A DNA stretch of 64,000 nt from JAENWD01 sp963837165 (lineage in GTDB: Bacteria > Acidobacteriota > Vicinamibacteria > Vicinamibacterales > JAENWD01): the NCBI GenBank assembly GCA_963837165.1, contig CAWIMD010000002.1, forward strand, positions 1,612,001-1,676,000. Direction: 5' to 3'. This document shows, piece after piece, positions 53,118-61,064 of this stretch (position 1 is the first letter of the stretch; the number at the start of each line of letters is the position of its first letter). A program made the position numbers and the translations under genes. The notes beneath the pieces were generated by a model. That model made no database searches. It was not told the origin of the DNA and saw nothing but the letters and a program-made list of their open reading frames with translations.

Positions 53118-54134
53118 TCAGTGCTTCTTCTTGAAATACTCCACCTGCCACTGGCGCACGTTGCGGTTGTGCTCGGCCAGGGTGGCCGAGAAGGCGTGTG
53201 TACCGTCGTTGCGGCTCACGAAATAGAGGTAGTCCACCGTCGCCGGGTGGATGGCCGCGTCCAGCGAGGGACGCCCGGGGGCGGCAATGGGCCCCGGCGG
53301 CAGGCCGGGATGCCGGTAGGTGTTGTAGGGCGACTCGATCTGCAGGTCCGCCTTCGTCAGGTTGCCCTGGTAGGTGCCCTTGCGCTCGAGCGCGTAGATC
53401 ACCGTGGGATCGCACTGGAGCGGCATCCCGATCCGCAGGCGGTTGGCATAGACGGCCGCAATCACGGGCCGCTCCTCGGCCTGCGCCGATTCGCGCTCGA
53501 CCAGCGAGGCGAGCGTCACCGCCTCCCGCATCGACAGGCCGCGCGATTCGGCATCGGCGCGGAGCGGCTCGTAGATCGACAGGAACCGGGCGGCCATCTG
53601 CTGCACGAGATCGCCGGCCCGCATCCGGCGCGGCACGTTGTAAGTGTCCGGATAGAGGTAGCCCTCCAGGTCCTGGGCCTGCGGGTCGAACATGCGCACG
53701 GGCGTCGTGTCCCGGGCCGCGGCGAGGAACGCCTCGGCCTTGCCCAGCCCCTTCGACTCGTAGACCCGCGACATGTCGCCGAGCGTCAAGCCTTCCGGGA
53801 ACGTGACCGGCCGCAGGTAGATGTCGCCCCGGGCCAGCTTGCGCGCGACGTCCTTCGCCGAGACCGGTCCCGCGAACCGGTACTCGCCGGCCTTCAGCTG
53901 ACGGTCCGTGCCCGTGAGGAACACCGCCAGCCGGAACGTCCACGTGTCGCGGACGATGCCGGACGCGACCAGGTCACGGCCAATCGCCCGCGAGCCGGTG
54001 CCCGGCGCGATCTCGATGAACCGGTCCACGCCGGTGTAGCCCTGGTACTTCTCGTCCACGCGGGCGTAGTACACGCCGGCGACGGCGGCCAGGATCGCCG
54101 CGAGGGCGACCAGCACGAAGATCAGTCGGCGCAT
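53118..54134 (-). CDS. mltG: Endolytic transglycosylase MltG
   Basis: 338 residues. One N-terminal membrane helix (LIFVLVALAAILAAVAGVYY), a LysM-like part (FIEIAPGTGSRAIGRDLVAS), then the YceG fold with LEGYLYPDTY, VTLASLVERESA (catalytic Glu) and PLQCDPTVIYAL, SPYNTYRHPGLPPGPIAAPG. Terminates glycan strands at the membrane. Overlaps ruvX by 13 bases, a common gene pair. Confidence 0.95.
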   Translation of the reverse strand: MRRLIFVLVALAAILAAVAGVYYARVDEKYQGYTGVDRFIEIAPGTGSRAIGRDLVASGIVRDTWTFRLAVFLTGTDRQLKAGEYRFAGPVSAKDVARKLARGDIYLRPVTFPEGLTLGDMSRVYESKGLGKAEAFLAAARDTTPVRMFDPQAQDLEGYLYPDTYNVPRRMRAGDLVQQMAARFLSIYEPLRADAESRGLSMREAVTLASLVERESAQAEERPVIAAVYANRLRIGMPLQCDPTVIYALERKGTYQGNLTKADLQIESPYNTYRHPGLPPGPIAAPGRPSLDAAIHPATVDYLYFVSRNDGTHAFSATLAEHNRNVRQWQVEYFKKKH

Positions 54135-54601
54135 TGGTCGGGGACGTCGGGGTCCCAGGCAGGGGGGTCGCGCCGCGCGTCCAGGTAGTCCTGCAGGATG
54201 ACGGCGGCCGCCGCGGCGTCAATCAGCGCCTTGCGTTTCCGCCAGTCCTTTTCACGGAGGGCCAGTCGCGATTCCGCCTCACGGCTCGTGAGCCGCTCGT
54301 CCTGGAAGACGACGGGGACCTGCGCCGCGTCCCCGAGCGCCAGCGCAAAGCGCTCGACGAGGGGCGTCTGCTCGTTGGGCGAGCCATCCAGCCGCCGTGG
54401 CAGCCCGACGACGATCGCCTCGATCGGATCGCCCTCGGCGGCCAGCCGTCGCACCCGATCGGTCACGGCTGCCACGGCCTGCGCCTCGCCGGATCCGGCG
54501 CCGCGGTCCAGGGTCTCGAGCGGTCGTGCGAGCACGCCGCCTGCGTCGCTCACCGCCAGCCCGATGCGCCGCCGCCCGAAATCGACCCCCACGAACCGCA
54601 C
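54122..54601 (-). CDS. ruvX: Holliday junction resolvase-like YqgF/RuvX
   Basis: 159 residues. RNase H-like fold: VRFVGVDFGRRRIGLAVSD, IVVGLPRRLDGSPNEQ, VPVVFQDERLTSREAE and ALIDAAAAAVILQDYLD with the conserved acidic residues. Involved in pre-16S rRNA 5' processing in E. coli. GTG at 54601 gives the family start; TACCAT lies 6 bases upstream, again a leaderless arrangement. Coupled to mltG. Confidence 0.93.
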   Translation of the reverse strand: MRFVGVDFGRRRIGLAVSDAGGVLARPLETLDRGAGSGEAQAVAAVTDRVRRLAAEGDPIEAIVVGLPRRLDGSPNEQTPLVERFALALGDAAQVPVVFQDERLTSREAESRLALREKDWRKRKALIDAAAAAVILQDYLDARRDPPAWDPDVPDQCAD

Positions 54602-54623
54602 GCTCGAATGGTAGCACTCGTCA

Positions 54624-54651
54624 TTGACGATTGAGGATTGACGATTGATCA
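54624..54651. repeat. Heptanucleotide array (GATTGAC type) between divergent genes
   Basis: ATTGACG, ATTGAGG, ATTGACG, ATTGATC units, the reverse complement of the AATCGTC family seen at 2.1 and 14.1 kb. One of the few arrays not at a gene 3' end. Confidence 0.75.
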
Positions 54652-54657
54652 TGGGCC

Positions 54658-55794
54658 ATGGCCCTGCGCCCGGCCCTGCTCCTTCCCGCCCTGGTCCTGG
54701 CCGCGGCTTCGACCGTCTCGACGCCCGCCGGCGCGCGCCAGGCGCCCGACGCGCAGGGGCGGGTGAACGAGCGGCTCCGGGCACTGCGACAGGAAGCCGA
54801 CGACCTGGCCGCGCGCGAGAAGACGCTCCTCGTCGAGCTGCGGCGGCTGGAGCTGGTGCGCGATATCCGCCTGGAGGAACAGCGGGTCGCCGATGCCCGG
54901 CTCTCGGCCGCCACGAGCGGGCTCGACGAGGCGATCGCCAACCTGCAGGCCCTCGAACAGCGCCAGATCGAGGAGCGCCCCGGCCTCCAGAGCCGGCTCG
55001 CGGAGCTGTACAAGCTCGGAAGCGGCGGCTACCTGCGGCTGCTCCTCAGCGTGGACGACCTGCAGGAGCTGGGACGCGCGTATCGGACCGTCGCGTCGCT
55101 GGCGGCGCTCGACCGCGAGCGCGTCCGGGCCCACCAGTCCACGGTGGCGTCGCTCCGCGAGGTGCGTGCGGAGCTCGAGACGCGTCGGGCCCGGGCGGCC
55201 GGCGCCGAGGCGGACGCGCGTCAGGCCACCACGGCCGCCGCGGCTGCCGTCGCCGCCCGCAACGCGCTCATCACCAGCATCGACCAGCAGCGTGACCTCA
55301 ACGCGCGCTTCGTCGGCGAGCTCGAGACGGCGCAGCAGAAGCTCGCCGCCACGGTATCCGGGCTCCCCGCCAGCGTGTCGGCGCTCCCGTTCCGGCCCTT
55401 TCAGGGTGCGCTGCCGTGGCCGGTGGACGGGCCGGTGGTCGGGTTCTTCGGACGCGGCCGGGCGTCGCGATTCGGCACGGCCGTCGCCAGAAACGGGATC
55501 GACGTCGCGGCGCCGGCCGGGACGGCGGTTGCCGCGGTCCACGACGGATCGGTGGCCTTCGCGGCGCCGTTCACGGGTTACGGCAACCTCGTGATCCTCG
55601 ACCACGGCGGTCACACCTTCACGCTCTACGGCTACCTGTCGGCCATGAACGTCACAAAAGGAGGACGCGTGGCGGCCGGCGGCCGGCTCGGCCAGGTCGG
55701 GGCGGGCCCGGCGGGCCAGCCGGGCCTCTATTTCGAGGTCCGCGTCGACGGTAAGGCGGTGGACCCGTTACAATGGCTGAAACCCCGGCACTGA
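54658..55794 (+). CDS. EnvC/NlpD-like LytM factor (degenerate M23 domain)
   Basis: 378 residues. Signal peptide (LLLPALVLAAASTVSTPAGA), a long coiled coil at about residues 35-240 and a C-terminal M23/LytM domain. The metal motif HxxxD is replaced (ARNGIDVAAPAG, Asn for His) and the HxH motif reads HTFTLYGYLS, lacking the second His; so it is likely an activator of amidases and not an enzyme, as with EnvC. ATG at 54658 follows an array. Followed at 13 bases by an S41 gene, a frequent pair. Confidence 0.87.
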   Translation: MALRPALLLPALVLAAASTVSTPAGARQAPDAQGRVNERLRALRQEADDLAAREKTLLVELRRLELVRDIRLEEQRVADARLSAATSGLDEAIANLQALEQRQIEERPGLQSRLAELYKLGSGGYLRLLLSVDDLQELGRAYRTVASLAALDRERVRAHQSTVASLREVRAELETRRARAAGAEADARQATTAAAAAVAARNALITSIDQQRDLNARFVGELETAQQKLAATVSGLPASVSALPFRPFQGALPWPVDGPVVGFFGRGRASRFGTAVARNGIDVAAPAGTAVAAVHDGSVAFAAPFTGYGNLVILDHGGHTFTLYGYLSAMNVTKGGRVAAGGRLGQVGAGPAGQPGLYFEVRVDGKAVDPLQWLKPRH

Positions 55795-55807
55795 AGGATT
55801 CCTGTTC

Positions 55808-56980
55808 ATGACGTCGCGATCCCGTCTGCTGGTCCTGCTCGTCTCCACTCCGCTCATCCTGTTGGTCGTGATTGGCGGGGTCATGAGCCGCGCGATGTCG
55901 CGGGAGGACAGCTACTCGCACCTCAAGGTGTTCGACGATGTGGTGTCGCTGGTCATGAACAACTACGTCGAGCCGGTGAATCCTGACAAAGTCATGCACG
56001 GCGCGATGCGCGGCCTCGCCGAGGGTCTCGACGCCGACTCCGCATGGCTCGACGCCGATCAGGTCAGAAGCCTCGCGCGGCACGACGAGGAGCCGAAGGG
56101 CGGCATCGGGGTGCAGTTGACGCGCCAGTACTACCTGCGCATCATCGCGGCGCGCGACGGGTCCCCGGCCGCGAAGGCCGGCCTCCGCACGGGCGACTTC
56201 GTCCGCATCATCGGCGACAAGCCCACCCGCGAGATGTCGGTCTGGGAGGGCACGCGGCTACTGCGCGGCGCGCCCGGCACGAAGATCAAGCTGACGATCA
56301 TCCGCGGCAACGCCGCCGACCCGCACCAGGTCGAGGTCACCCGCGAGGCGGAGGCCGGCCCGATGGTCTCCGGCCGCATCGTCCGGCCCGGTGTGGGCTT
56401 GATCCGGGTTGCGGCCTTCACCCCGCACACGGCGACGGACCTGAAGCAGGAGACAGGATCGCTCAGCGGTCAGGGCGCGCGGCACCTGATCATCGACCTG
56501 CGGGGCACGGCCGAAGGCGCACCGGTGCTGGGCGTCGCGCCGGCGCGGCTCTTCGTCCCGGAGGGCGTCATCGCATCGAGCGAGTCCCGGAACGGCACGA
56601 AGGAGGAGATGTCGGCCGCCAGCGGCGACGGCTCGGTCACGCTGCCTGTCACGCTCCTCGTGAACAACGGCACGTCGCAGGCGGCGGAGGTGTTCGCCGC
56701 GGCGCTTTCCGGCCACAAGCGCGCGGATCTCGTAGGCGAGCACACGCTCGGACGGGCGGCCGTCCAGGAGATCGTCGCGCTGCCCGACGGCAGCGCGCTC
56801 TGGCTGTCGACGACGCGGTTCGTCGGGCCGGACGGCACGCCCATCCACGGGAAGGGCCTCGCACCCGACGCCGAAGTGGACGAGCCCTCCGTCGAGTTCG
56901 GCGAGACGGCGCCGACGACGGATCCCATCCTCGACAAAGCGCTCGAGCGGATCGGCGGCGCGGAGAAGGCCGCCGCGTAG
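55808..56980 (+). CDS. CtpA-like S41-family protein, probably inactive
   Basis: 390 residues. N-terminal membrane segment (LLVLLVSTPLILLVVIGGVM), a PDZ domain around residues 95-180 (GGIGVQLTRQYYLRIIAARD, GLRTGDFVRIIGD) and an S41 core. Active family members have GSASASE (middle Ser) and FGKG (Lys); this protein reads NNGTSQAAEVF at about 286 and LGRAAVQ at about 314, i.e. Gln and Arg at the two catalytic positions. It probably binds but does not cut. Co-transcribed with the degenerate LytM factor. Confidence 0.82.
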   Translation: MTSRSRLLVLLVSTPLILLVVIGGVMSRAMSREDSYSHLKVFDDVVSLVMNNYVEPVNPDKVMHGAMRGLAEGLDADSAWLDADQVRSLARHDEEPKGGIGVQLTRQYYLRIIAARDGSPAAKAGLRTGDFVRIIGDKPTREMSVWEGTRLLRGAPGTKIKLTIIRGNAADPHQVEVTREAEAGPMVSGRIVRPGVGLIRVAAFTPHTATDLKQETGSLSGQGARHLIIDLRGTAEGAPVLGVAPARLFVPEGVIASSESRNGTKEEMSAASGDGSVTLPVTLLVNNGTSQAAEVFAAALSGHKRADLVGEHTLGRAAVQEIVALPDGSALWLSTTRFVGPDGTPIHGKGLAPDAEVDEPSVEFGETAPTTDPILDKALERIGGAEKAAA

Positions 56981-57026
56981 CACCGGAAATCGGCGCGTTT
57001 CTCCCGTAAATACGCCCCAATTCTGC

Positions 57027-57055
57027 TTGACAGCGATCAGGCCGTCGCGTATAAC
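57027..57055 (+). promoter_or_regulatory. Sigma70-type promoter of the HU gene
   Basis: TTGACA at 57027-57032, 17-base spacer, TATAAC at 57050-57055. About 73 bases before the GTG start, so this transcript has a leader with GGAGGAG. Confidence 0.82.
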
Positions 57056-57128
57056 CGCAAAGGCCTGATACCGCGCGCGTGCGAGCAATGCGCGCGCTGC
57101 CGGGTGTGTCCGGCACGGAGGAGAACAC

Positions 57129-57401
57129 GTGAACAAGCAGGATCTCGTCGCCAAGATCGCGAAAGACGTCGACCTTTCGAAGAGCGCGGCGGCGGCCGCA
57201 GTCGACTCGTTCATCGACGGCATCACGAAGGCGCTGAAGAAGGGGGACTCGGTCACCTTCGTGGGCTTCGGCACGTTCAAGACGTCGGTTCGCAAGGCGC
57301 GCACCGCGCGCAACCCGCAGACCGGCGCTGCGATCAAGGTCCCCAAGCGTCGCGTCCCCCGCTTCTCCGCCGGGTCCGCCCTGAAGAAGGCCGTCAAGTA
57401 A
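57129..57401 (+). CDS. hup: HU-family DNA-binding protein
   Basis: 90 residues. MNKQDLVAKIAKDVDLSKSA, GDSVTFVGFGTFKTSVRKAR, ARNPQTGAAIKVPKRRVPRF and SAGSALKKAVK: complete HU with the NPxTG arm tip. GTG start with GGAGGAG 6-12 bases upstream. Compacts DNA. Confidence 0.96.
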   Translation: MNKQDLVAKIAKDVDLSKSAAAAAVDSFIDGITKALKKGDSVTFVGFGTFKTSVRKARTARNPQTGAAIKVPKRRVPRFSAGSALKKAVK

Positions 57402-57428
57402 GCACTCCCTGGTTCCCCTGTGCCGAGG

Positions 57429-57471
57429 CCGACCTCACGGACCGCCGGTCCGTGGTGGTCGGTCTTCGTTT
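57429..57471 (+). terminator. Terminator after the HU gene
   Basis: CCGACC, T, CACGGACC (57429-57443) pairs with GGTCCGTG, GT, GGTCGG (57447-57462), followed by TCTTCGTTT. Strong hairpin with a short T-rich tail, ending at the -35 of the tRNA gene. Confidence 0.7.
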
Positions 57472-57499
57472 GACGCTCCTTCCACCTCATTGGTATACT
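57470..57499 (+). promoter_or_regulatory. Promoter of tRNA-Val
   Basis: TTGACG (57470-57475), 18-base spacer, TATACT (57494-57499), 35 bases before the tRNA. Confidence 0.75.
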
Positions 57500-57534
57500 G
57501 GTCGTTCGTCTAAACGCCCGTCCCAGACGGCAAT

Positions 57535-57611
57535 AGGCGCGTAGCTCAGTTGGTTAGAGCGCCTGCCTGACACGCAGGAGGTCGGCGGTTCGAGTCCGCC
57601 CGTGCCTACCA
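57535..57611 (+). tRNA. tRNA-Val (anticodon GAC)
   Basis: 77 bases with encoded CCA. Acceptor AGGCGCG pairs with CGTGCCT (one G-T), D arm GCTCAGTTGGTTAGAGC, anticodon loop CTGACAC (GAC at 34-36) on stem CCTGC/GCAGG, and T arm GGCGGTTCGAGTCCGCC. Lies between HU and thrS. Confidence 0.96.
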
Positions 57612-57734
57612 CCTTCGTTGGTCCCCCGACTCCCCGGACCCCTGGTGAGCGCGCGGCGAGGCGAGGTGCATCCTGTGGGATCGGGGGAGGTGGAGCAGTC
57701 CCCGCCGCAGGGCGCCGAGGCCTGTACCATCGAC

Positions 57735-59660
57735 ATGAGCACGGTGACAGTCACGTTGCCAGACGGGTCCACACAGCAGGTCGCCCACGGGACGACGGTC
57801 GCGCAGGTGGCCTCGGCGATCTCGCCGCGGCTCGCCGCGGCGGCCATCGTCGGCGCCGTGGACGATCGGCTGGTGGATCTGTCCACGCCGCTCACCGGCG
57901 ACGCGCGCGTCCGGATCGTCACCGACAAGAGCCCCGAGGCCCTGCACGTCTACCGCCACAGCACGGCGCACCTGCTCGCGGCCGCGGTGACAGCGCTCTT
58001 TCCTGGCGCGCAGTGCGGCATCGGCCCGGCCACCGACGAGGGCTTCTTCTACGACTTCGTCGTCGACCGGCCGTTCGTGCCCGAGGATCTCGCGGCGATC
58101 GAGAAGAAGATGAAGGAGCTGGCGGCGGCCGACCTCGCCTACGAGCGGCAGCTGTGGCCGCGCGACGAGGCCAAGGCCTTCTTCCGGCAGCGCGGCGAGC
58201 CGCTGAAGGTGCAGCTGATCGAGGAGAAGACGGCCGGGCAATCCGAGGTGTCGTGCTACGTCATCAAGGACGCCGACACGTTCATCGACTTCTGCGTCGG
58301 CCCGCACGTGCCCTCGTCCGGCCGGCTCAAGGGCTTCCGACTGCTCTCCACGTCGAACGCGTACTGGAAGGGCGACGCGAAGAACGCGCCGATGCAGCGG
58401 ATCTACGGCACGGCTTTCTTCTCGGAGAAAGAGCTCGCGGCCTACCTGCAGCAGATCGAGGAGGCGAGGAAGCGCGACCACCGCAAGGTGGGCCGCGAGA
58501 CCGGCCTGTTCATGTTCCACCCGTGGGCGCCCGGCGCGGCGTTCTGGCTGGCCAAGGGCACGACGCTCTACAACCTCCTCGGCAATTACATGCGCGAGGT
58601 GCTCATCCCGGCCGGCTACGTGGAAGTGAAGGCGCCGATCGTCTTCAACAAGGCGCTCTGGGAGACGTCCGGGCACTGGCAGCACTACCGCCAGAACATG
58701 TTCCTCGTCGAGAGCGAGGACGAGCAGATGGGCCTCAAGGCCATGAACTGCCCGGGGCACTTCCTCATCTACGCCAGCGAGGTCCGGAGCTACCGCGACC
58801 TGCCGATCCGCTATCACGAGCAGACGCCGCTGCACCGCAACGAGGCCTCGGGAGTGCTCTCGGGCCTGACGCGGGTCCGGCAGTTCAGCCAGGACGATGG
58901 GCACTGCTTCGTGATGGAGTCGCAGATCGGCGACGAGGTCGAGCGGATGCTCCGGCTGGTGCAGCGGGTCTACGACGACTTCGGCCTCACGTTCGAGATG
59001 AAGCTGTCCACGCGGCCCGAGGAGTTCCTGGGGGCGGTCGAGACGTGGGACCACGCCGAGAAGGAGCTGCGGCGGGCGCTGGACGCGGTCGGCCTGCCCT
59101 ACACGATCAACGAAGGCGACGGGGCGTTCTACGGCCCGAAGATCGACTTCGACGTGACCGACGCGATCGGCCGGAAGTGGCAGTGCGCCACGATCCAGCT
59201 CGACTACCAGATGCCGGAGCGGTTCGACCTGAAATATATCGGAGCCGACAACACCGAGCACCGCCCCGTGGTCATCCACCGGGCGATCTTCGGGAGCTTC
59301 GAGCGGTTCATCGCGCTGTTGATCGAGCACTACAACGGGGCGTTTCCGCTCTGGCTGGCGCCGGTCCAGGCCCGGGTGCTGCCAATTGCGGACCGGCACC
59401 TGGAATACGCGCGGACGACCCGGGCGCGGCTCGAGGGGGCCGGCCTCCGGGCCGAAGTCGACGAGCGGCAGGAGAAGATCGGGTATAAAATCCGCGAGGC
59501 GCAGCTTCAGAAAATTCCCTACATGCTGGTCATCGGGGATCGGGAGGCCGCCGACGGGACGGTGGCCGTGCGGACGCGGGCGGGAGGCGACCAGGGCGCC
59601 CGGCCGGTGGACGTGTTCGTGGCAGACGCACGCGACGAGGTCGCGCGCCGGGCGCACTAG
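57735..59660 (+). CDS. thrS: Threonyl-tRNA synthetase
   Basis: 641 residues, full length. TGS domain (VTVTLPDGSTQQVAHGTTVA), editing domain (HSTAHLLAAAVTALFPGAQ, with the distal CYVIKDADTFIDFCVGPH), catalytic core (LKAMNCPGHFLIYASEVRSY with the zinc Cys, LHRNEASGVLSGLTRVRQFS, IQLDYQMPERFDL) and anticodon-binding domain. ATG at 57735 starts the TGS domain. No T-box or operator hairpin is obvious in the 120 bases after the tRNA. First of thrS-infC-rpmI-rplT-pheS-pheT. Confidence 0.96.
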   Translation: MSTVTVTLPDGSTQQVAHGTTVAQVASAISPRLAAAAIVGAVDDRLVDLSTPLTGDARVRIVTDKSPEALHVYRHSTAHLLAAAVTALFPGAQCGIGPATDEGFFYDFVVDRPFVPEDLAAIEKKMKELAAADLAYERQLWPRDEAKAFFRQRGEPLKVQLIEEKTAGQSEVSCYVIKDADTFIDFCVGPHVPSSGRLKGFRLLSTSNAYWKGDAKNAPMQRIYGTAFFSEKELAAYLQQIEEARKRDHRKVGRETGLFMFHPWAPGAAFWLAKGTTLYNLLGNYMREVLIPAGYVEVKAPIVFNKALWETSGHWQHYRQNMFLVESEDEQMGLKAMNCPGHFLIYASEVRSYRDLPIRYHEQTPLHRNEASGVLSGLTRVRQFSQDDGHCFVMESQIGDEVERMLRLVQRVYDDFGLTFEMKLSTRPEEFLGAVETWDHAEKELRRALDAVGLPYTINEGDGAFYGPKIDFDVTDAIGRKWQCATIQLDYQMPERFDLKYIGADNTEHRPVVIHRAIFGSFERFIALLIEHYNGAFPLWLAPVQARVLPIADRHLEYARTTRARLEGAGLRAEVDERQEKIGYKIREAQLQKIPYMLVIGDREAADGTVAVRTRAGGDQGARPVDVFVADARDEVARRAH

Positions 59661-59738
59661 GCAGGCCGCAGAACGGGAAGGCGTTCGGTTCGCGGTCGAG
59701 GAGCCGCGGGCGGGGCGCCTGCAACAGAGGAGGCCGTT

Positions 59739-60374
59739 ATCGCTTTCGACCGCGGGTCGCGAGGCCCAAGACGTGATGATCGGGTGCGCGTGAACGAGCG
59801 CATTCGCGTGCGTGAAATCCGGGTGATCGACGAGACCGGGCAGCAGCTCGGCATCATGGCGCCGCCGCAGGCGCTGACGATCGCGCGGCAGAAGGGACTG
59901 GATCTCGTCGAGATCTCGCCGACGGCGGTACCGCCGGTCTGCCGGATCATGGATTACGGGCGATACCAGTACCAGGAGCAGAAGCGCGCGCGGGAAGCCA
60001 AGAAGCACCAGCGGATCATCGAGGTCAAGGAAATCAAGTTCCGTCCCAAGGTGGACGAGCACGACTACCAGTTCAAGAAGAAGCACATCGAGCGCTTCCT
60101 CGCCGACGGCGACAAGGTGAAGGCGACGATCTTCTTCCGCGGACGCGAGATGGCCCATCCCGAGATCGGGCGCCGGATCCTGGAACGGTTGGTCGGGGAG
60201 CTGGGCGAGGGCGTGACGGTGGAATCGGCGCCGCGGCAGGAGGGCAACCAGATGCACACCATCCTGTCGCAGCGCAGCGACAAGGCGCGGCGGCCCGCCG
60301 AACCGCGCCGTACGCCCCAGGCACAGGGCGAAGCCGCCGGCGCGGGTCCGGCATCGCCGGAGAGTGAGAGCTAG
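59739..60374 (+). CDS. infC: Translation initiation factor IF-3, apparent AUC start
   Basis: 211 residues. VRVNERIRVREIRVIDETGQ, APPQALTIARQKGLDLVEIS, MDYGRYQYQEQKRAREAKK, KEIKFRPKVDEHDYQFKKKH and FFRGREMAHPEIG are all IF-3; an acidic/Ala-Pro tail follows. The first standard start in frame, GTG at 59784, lacks a Shine-Dalgarno. ATC at 59739-59741, 15 codons upstream, follows AGAGGAGG at 5 bases and extends the protein with IAFDRGSRGPRRDDR. IF-3 genes use AUU/AUC/AUA starts for autoregulation in other bacteria, so I annotate ATC. Confidence 0.9.
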   Translation: MAFDRGSRGPRRDDRVRVNERIRVREIRVIDETGQQLGIMAPPQALTIARQKGLDLVEISPTAVPPVCRIMDYGRYQYQEQKRAREAKKHQRIIEVKEIKFRPKVDEHDYQFKKKHIERFLADGDKVKATIFFRGREMAHPEIGRRILERLVGELGEGVTVESAPRQEGNQMHTILSQRSDKARRPAEPRRTPQAQGEAAGAGPASPESES

Positions 60375-60379
60375 TCGAC

Positions 60380-60577
60380 ATGCCAAAGCTGAAGACGCAT
60401 CGTGGCGCCGCCAAGCGGTTCAAGAAGACGGCCTCCGGCAAGTTCCGCCGGAGCGCGGCCTTCAAGCGGCACATCCTGACGAGCAAGACGACCAAGCGGA
60501 AGCGCAGCCTGCGCGGATCGCAGGAGGTGGCCCATCAGGATCAGGACCGCCTGAAGCGCATGCTGCCGTACGAGTAG
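60380..60577 (+). CDS. rpmI: 50S ribosomal protein L35
   Basis: 65 residues, complete: MPKLKTHRGAAKRFKKTASG start and KRHILTSKTTKRKRSLRG. Five bases after infC. Confidence 0.97.
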   Translation: MPKLKTHRGAAKRFKKTASGKFRRSAAFKRHILTSKTTKRKRSLRGSQEVAHQDQDRLKRMLPYE

Positions 60578-60582
60578 AGGCA

Positions 60583-60691
60583 ACTGCCAACTCCCAACAC
60601 CCAACTCCCCAGGCACGGGATTGCGAGACACGTTGGGAGTTGAGAGGTCGCGAGACACGTTGGGAGTTGGGAGTTGGAAGTTGGGAATTGA
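60583..60691. repeat. Inverted heptanucleotide arrays between rpmI and rplT
   Basis: CCAACTC-type units at 60583-60612 after the rpmI stop; TTGGGAG-type units at about 60631-60691 before rplT, with GAGACACGTTGGGAGTTG occurring twice. A long imperfect hairpin within a ribosomal protein operon, where L20 is expected to regulate. Confidence 0.85.
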
Positions 60692-60707
60692 CCCCTAGGA
60701 GCAGGCA

Positions 60708-61064
60708 ATGCCTCGAGTGAAGCGTGGGACCGTTCGCCGGCAGAAGCGGAAGAAGCTGCTCGCCCGGACGAAAGGCATGTTCGGGAACAAGAGCAAGCTG
60801 TATCGCGCGGCCAAGGAGTCGGCCGACACGGCGCTCAAGTACGCCTTCGTCGGGCGCCGCAACAAGAAGCGGGATTTCCGGCGGCTGTGGGTGGTGCGCA
60901 TCAACGCGGCGGCCCGCGAGCACGGCCTCACCTACCGCGAGCTGATTGCGGGCCTGAAGACGGCCGGCATTGCCCTCGATCGCAAGCAGCTCGCCGAGCT
61001 CGCGGCCCGCGATGCTGCGGCGTTCGGCAAGCTGGTCGGGCAGCTCAAGCGCCCCGCGGCGTAA
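60708..61064 (+). CDS. rplT: 50S ribosomal protein L20
   Basis: 118 residues: MPRVKRGTVRRQKRKKLLAR, GRRNKKRDFRRLWVVRINAA, and GLTYRELIAGLKTAGIALDR. Assembles 23S rRNA and represses its own operon in E. coli. AGGAG 9 bases upstream. TAA overlaps the pheS ATG (TAATG). Confidence 0.97.
   Translation: MPRVKRGTVRRQKRKKLLARTKGMFGNKSKLYRAAKESADTALKYAFVGRRNKKRDFRRLWVVRINAAAREHGLTYRELIAGLKTAGIALDRKQLAELAARDAAAFGKLVGQLKRPAA

Noticed and set aside
57612..57734. T-box or riboswitch before thrS
   Set aside because: No T-box sequence or specifier stem seen; the region is mostly downstream flank of the tRNA.
57606..60386. Open frame of 926 codons on the minus strand
   Set aside because: Antisense to thrS and infC, which are certain; no domain visible.
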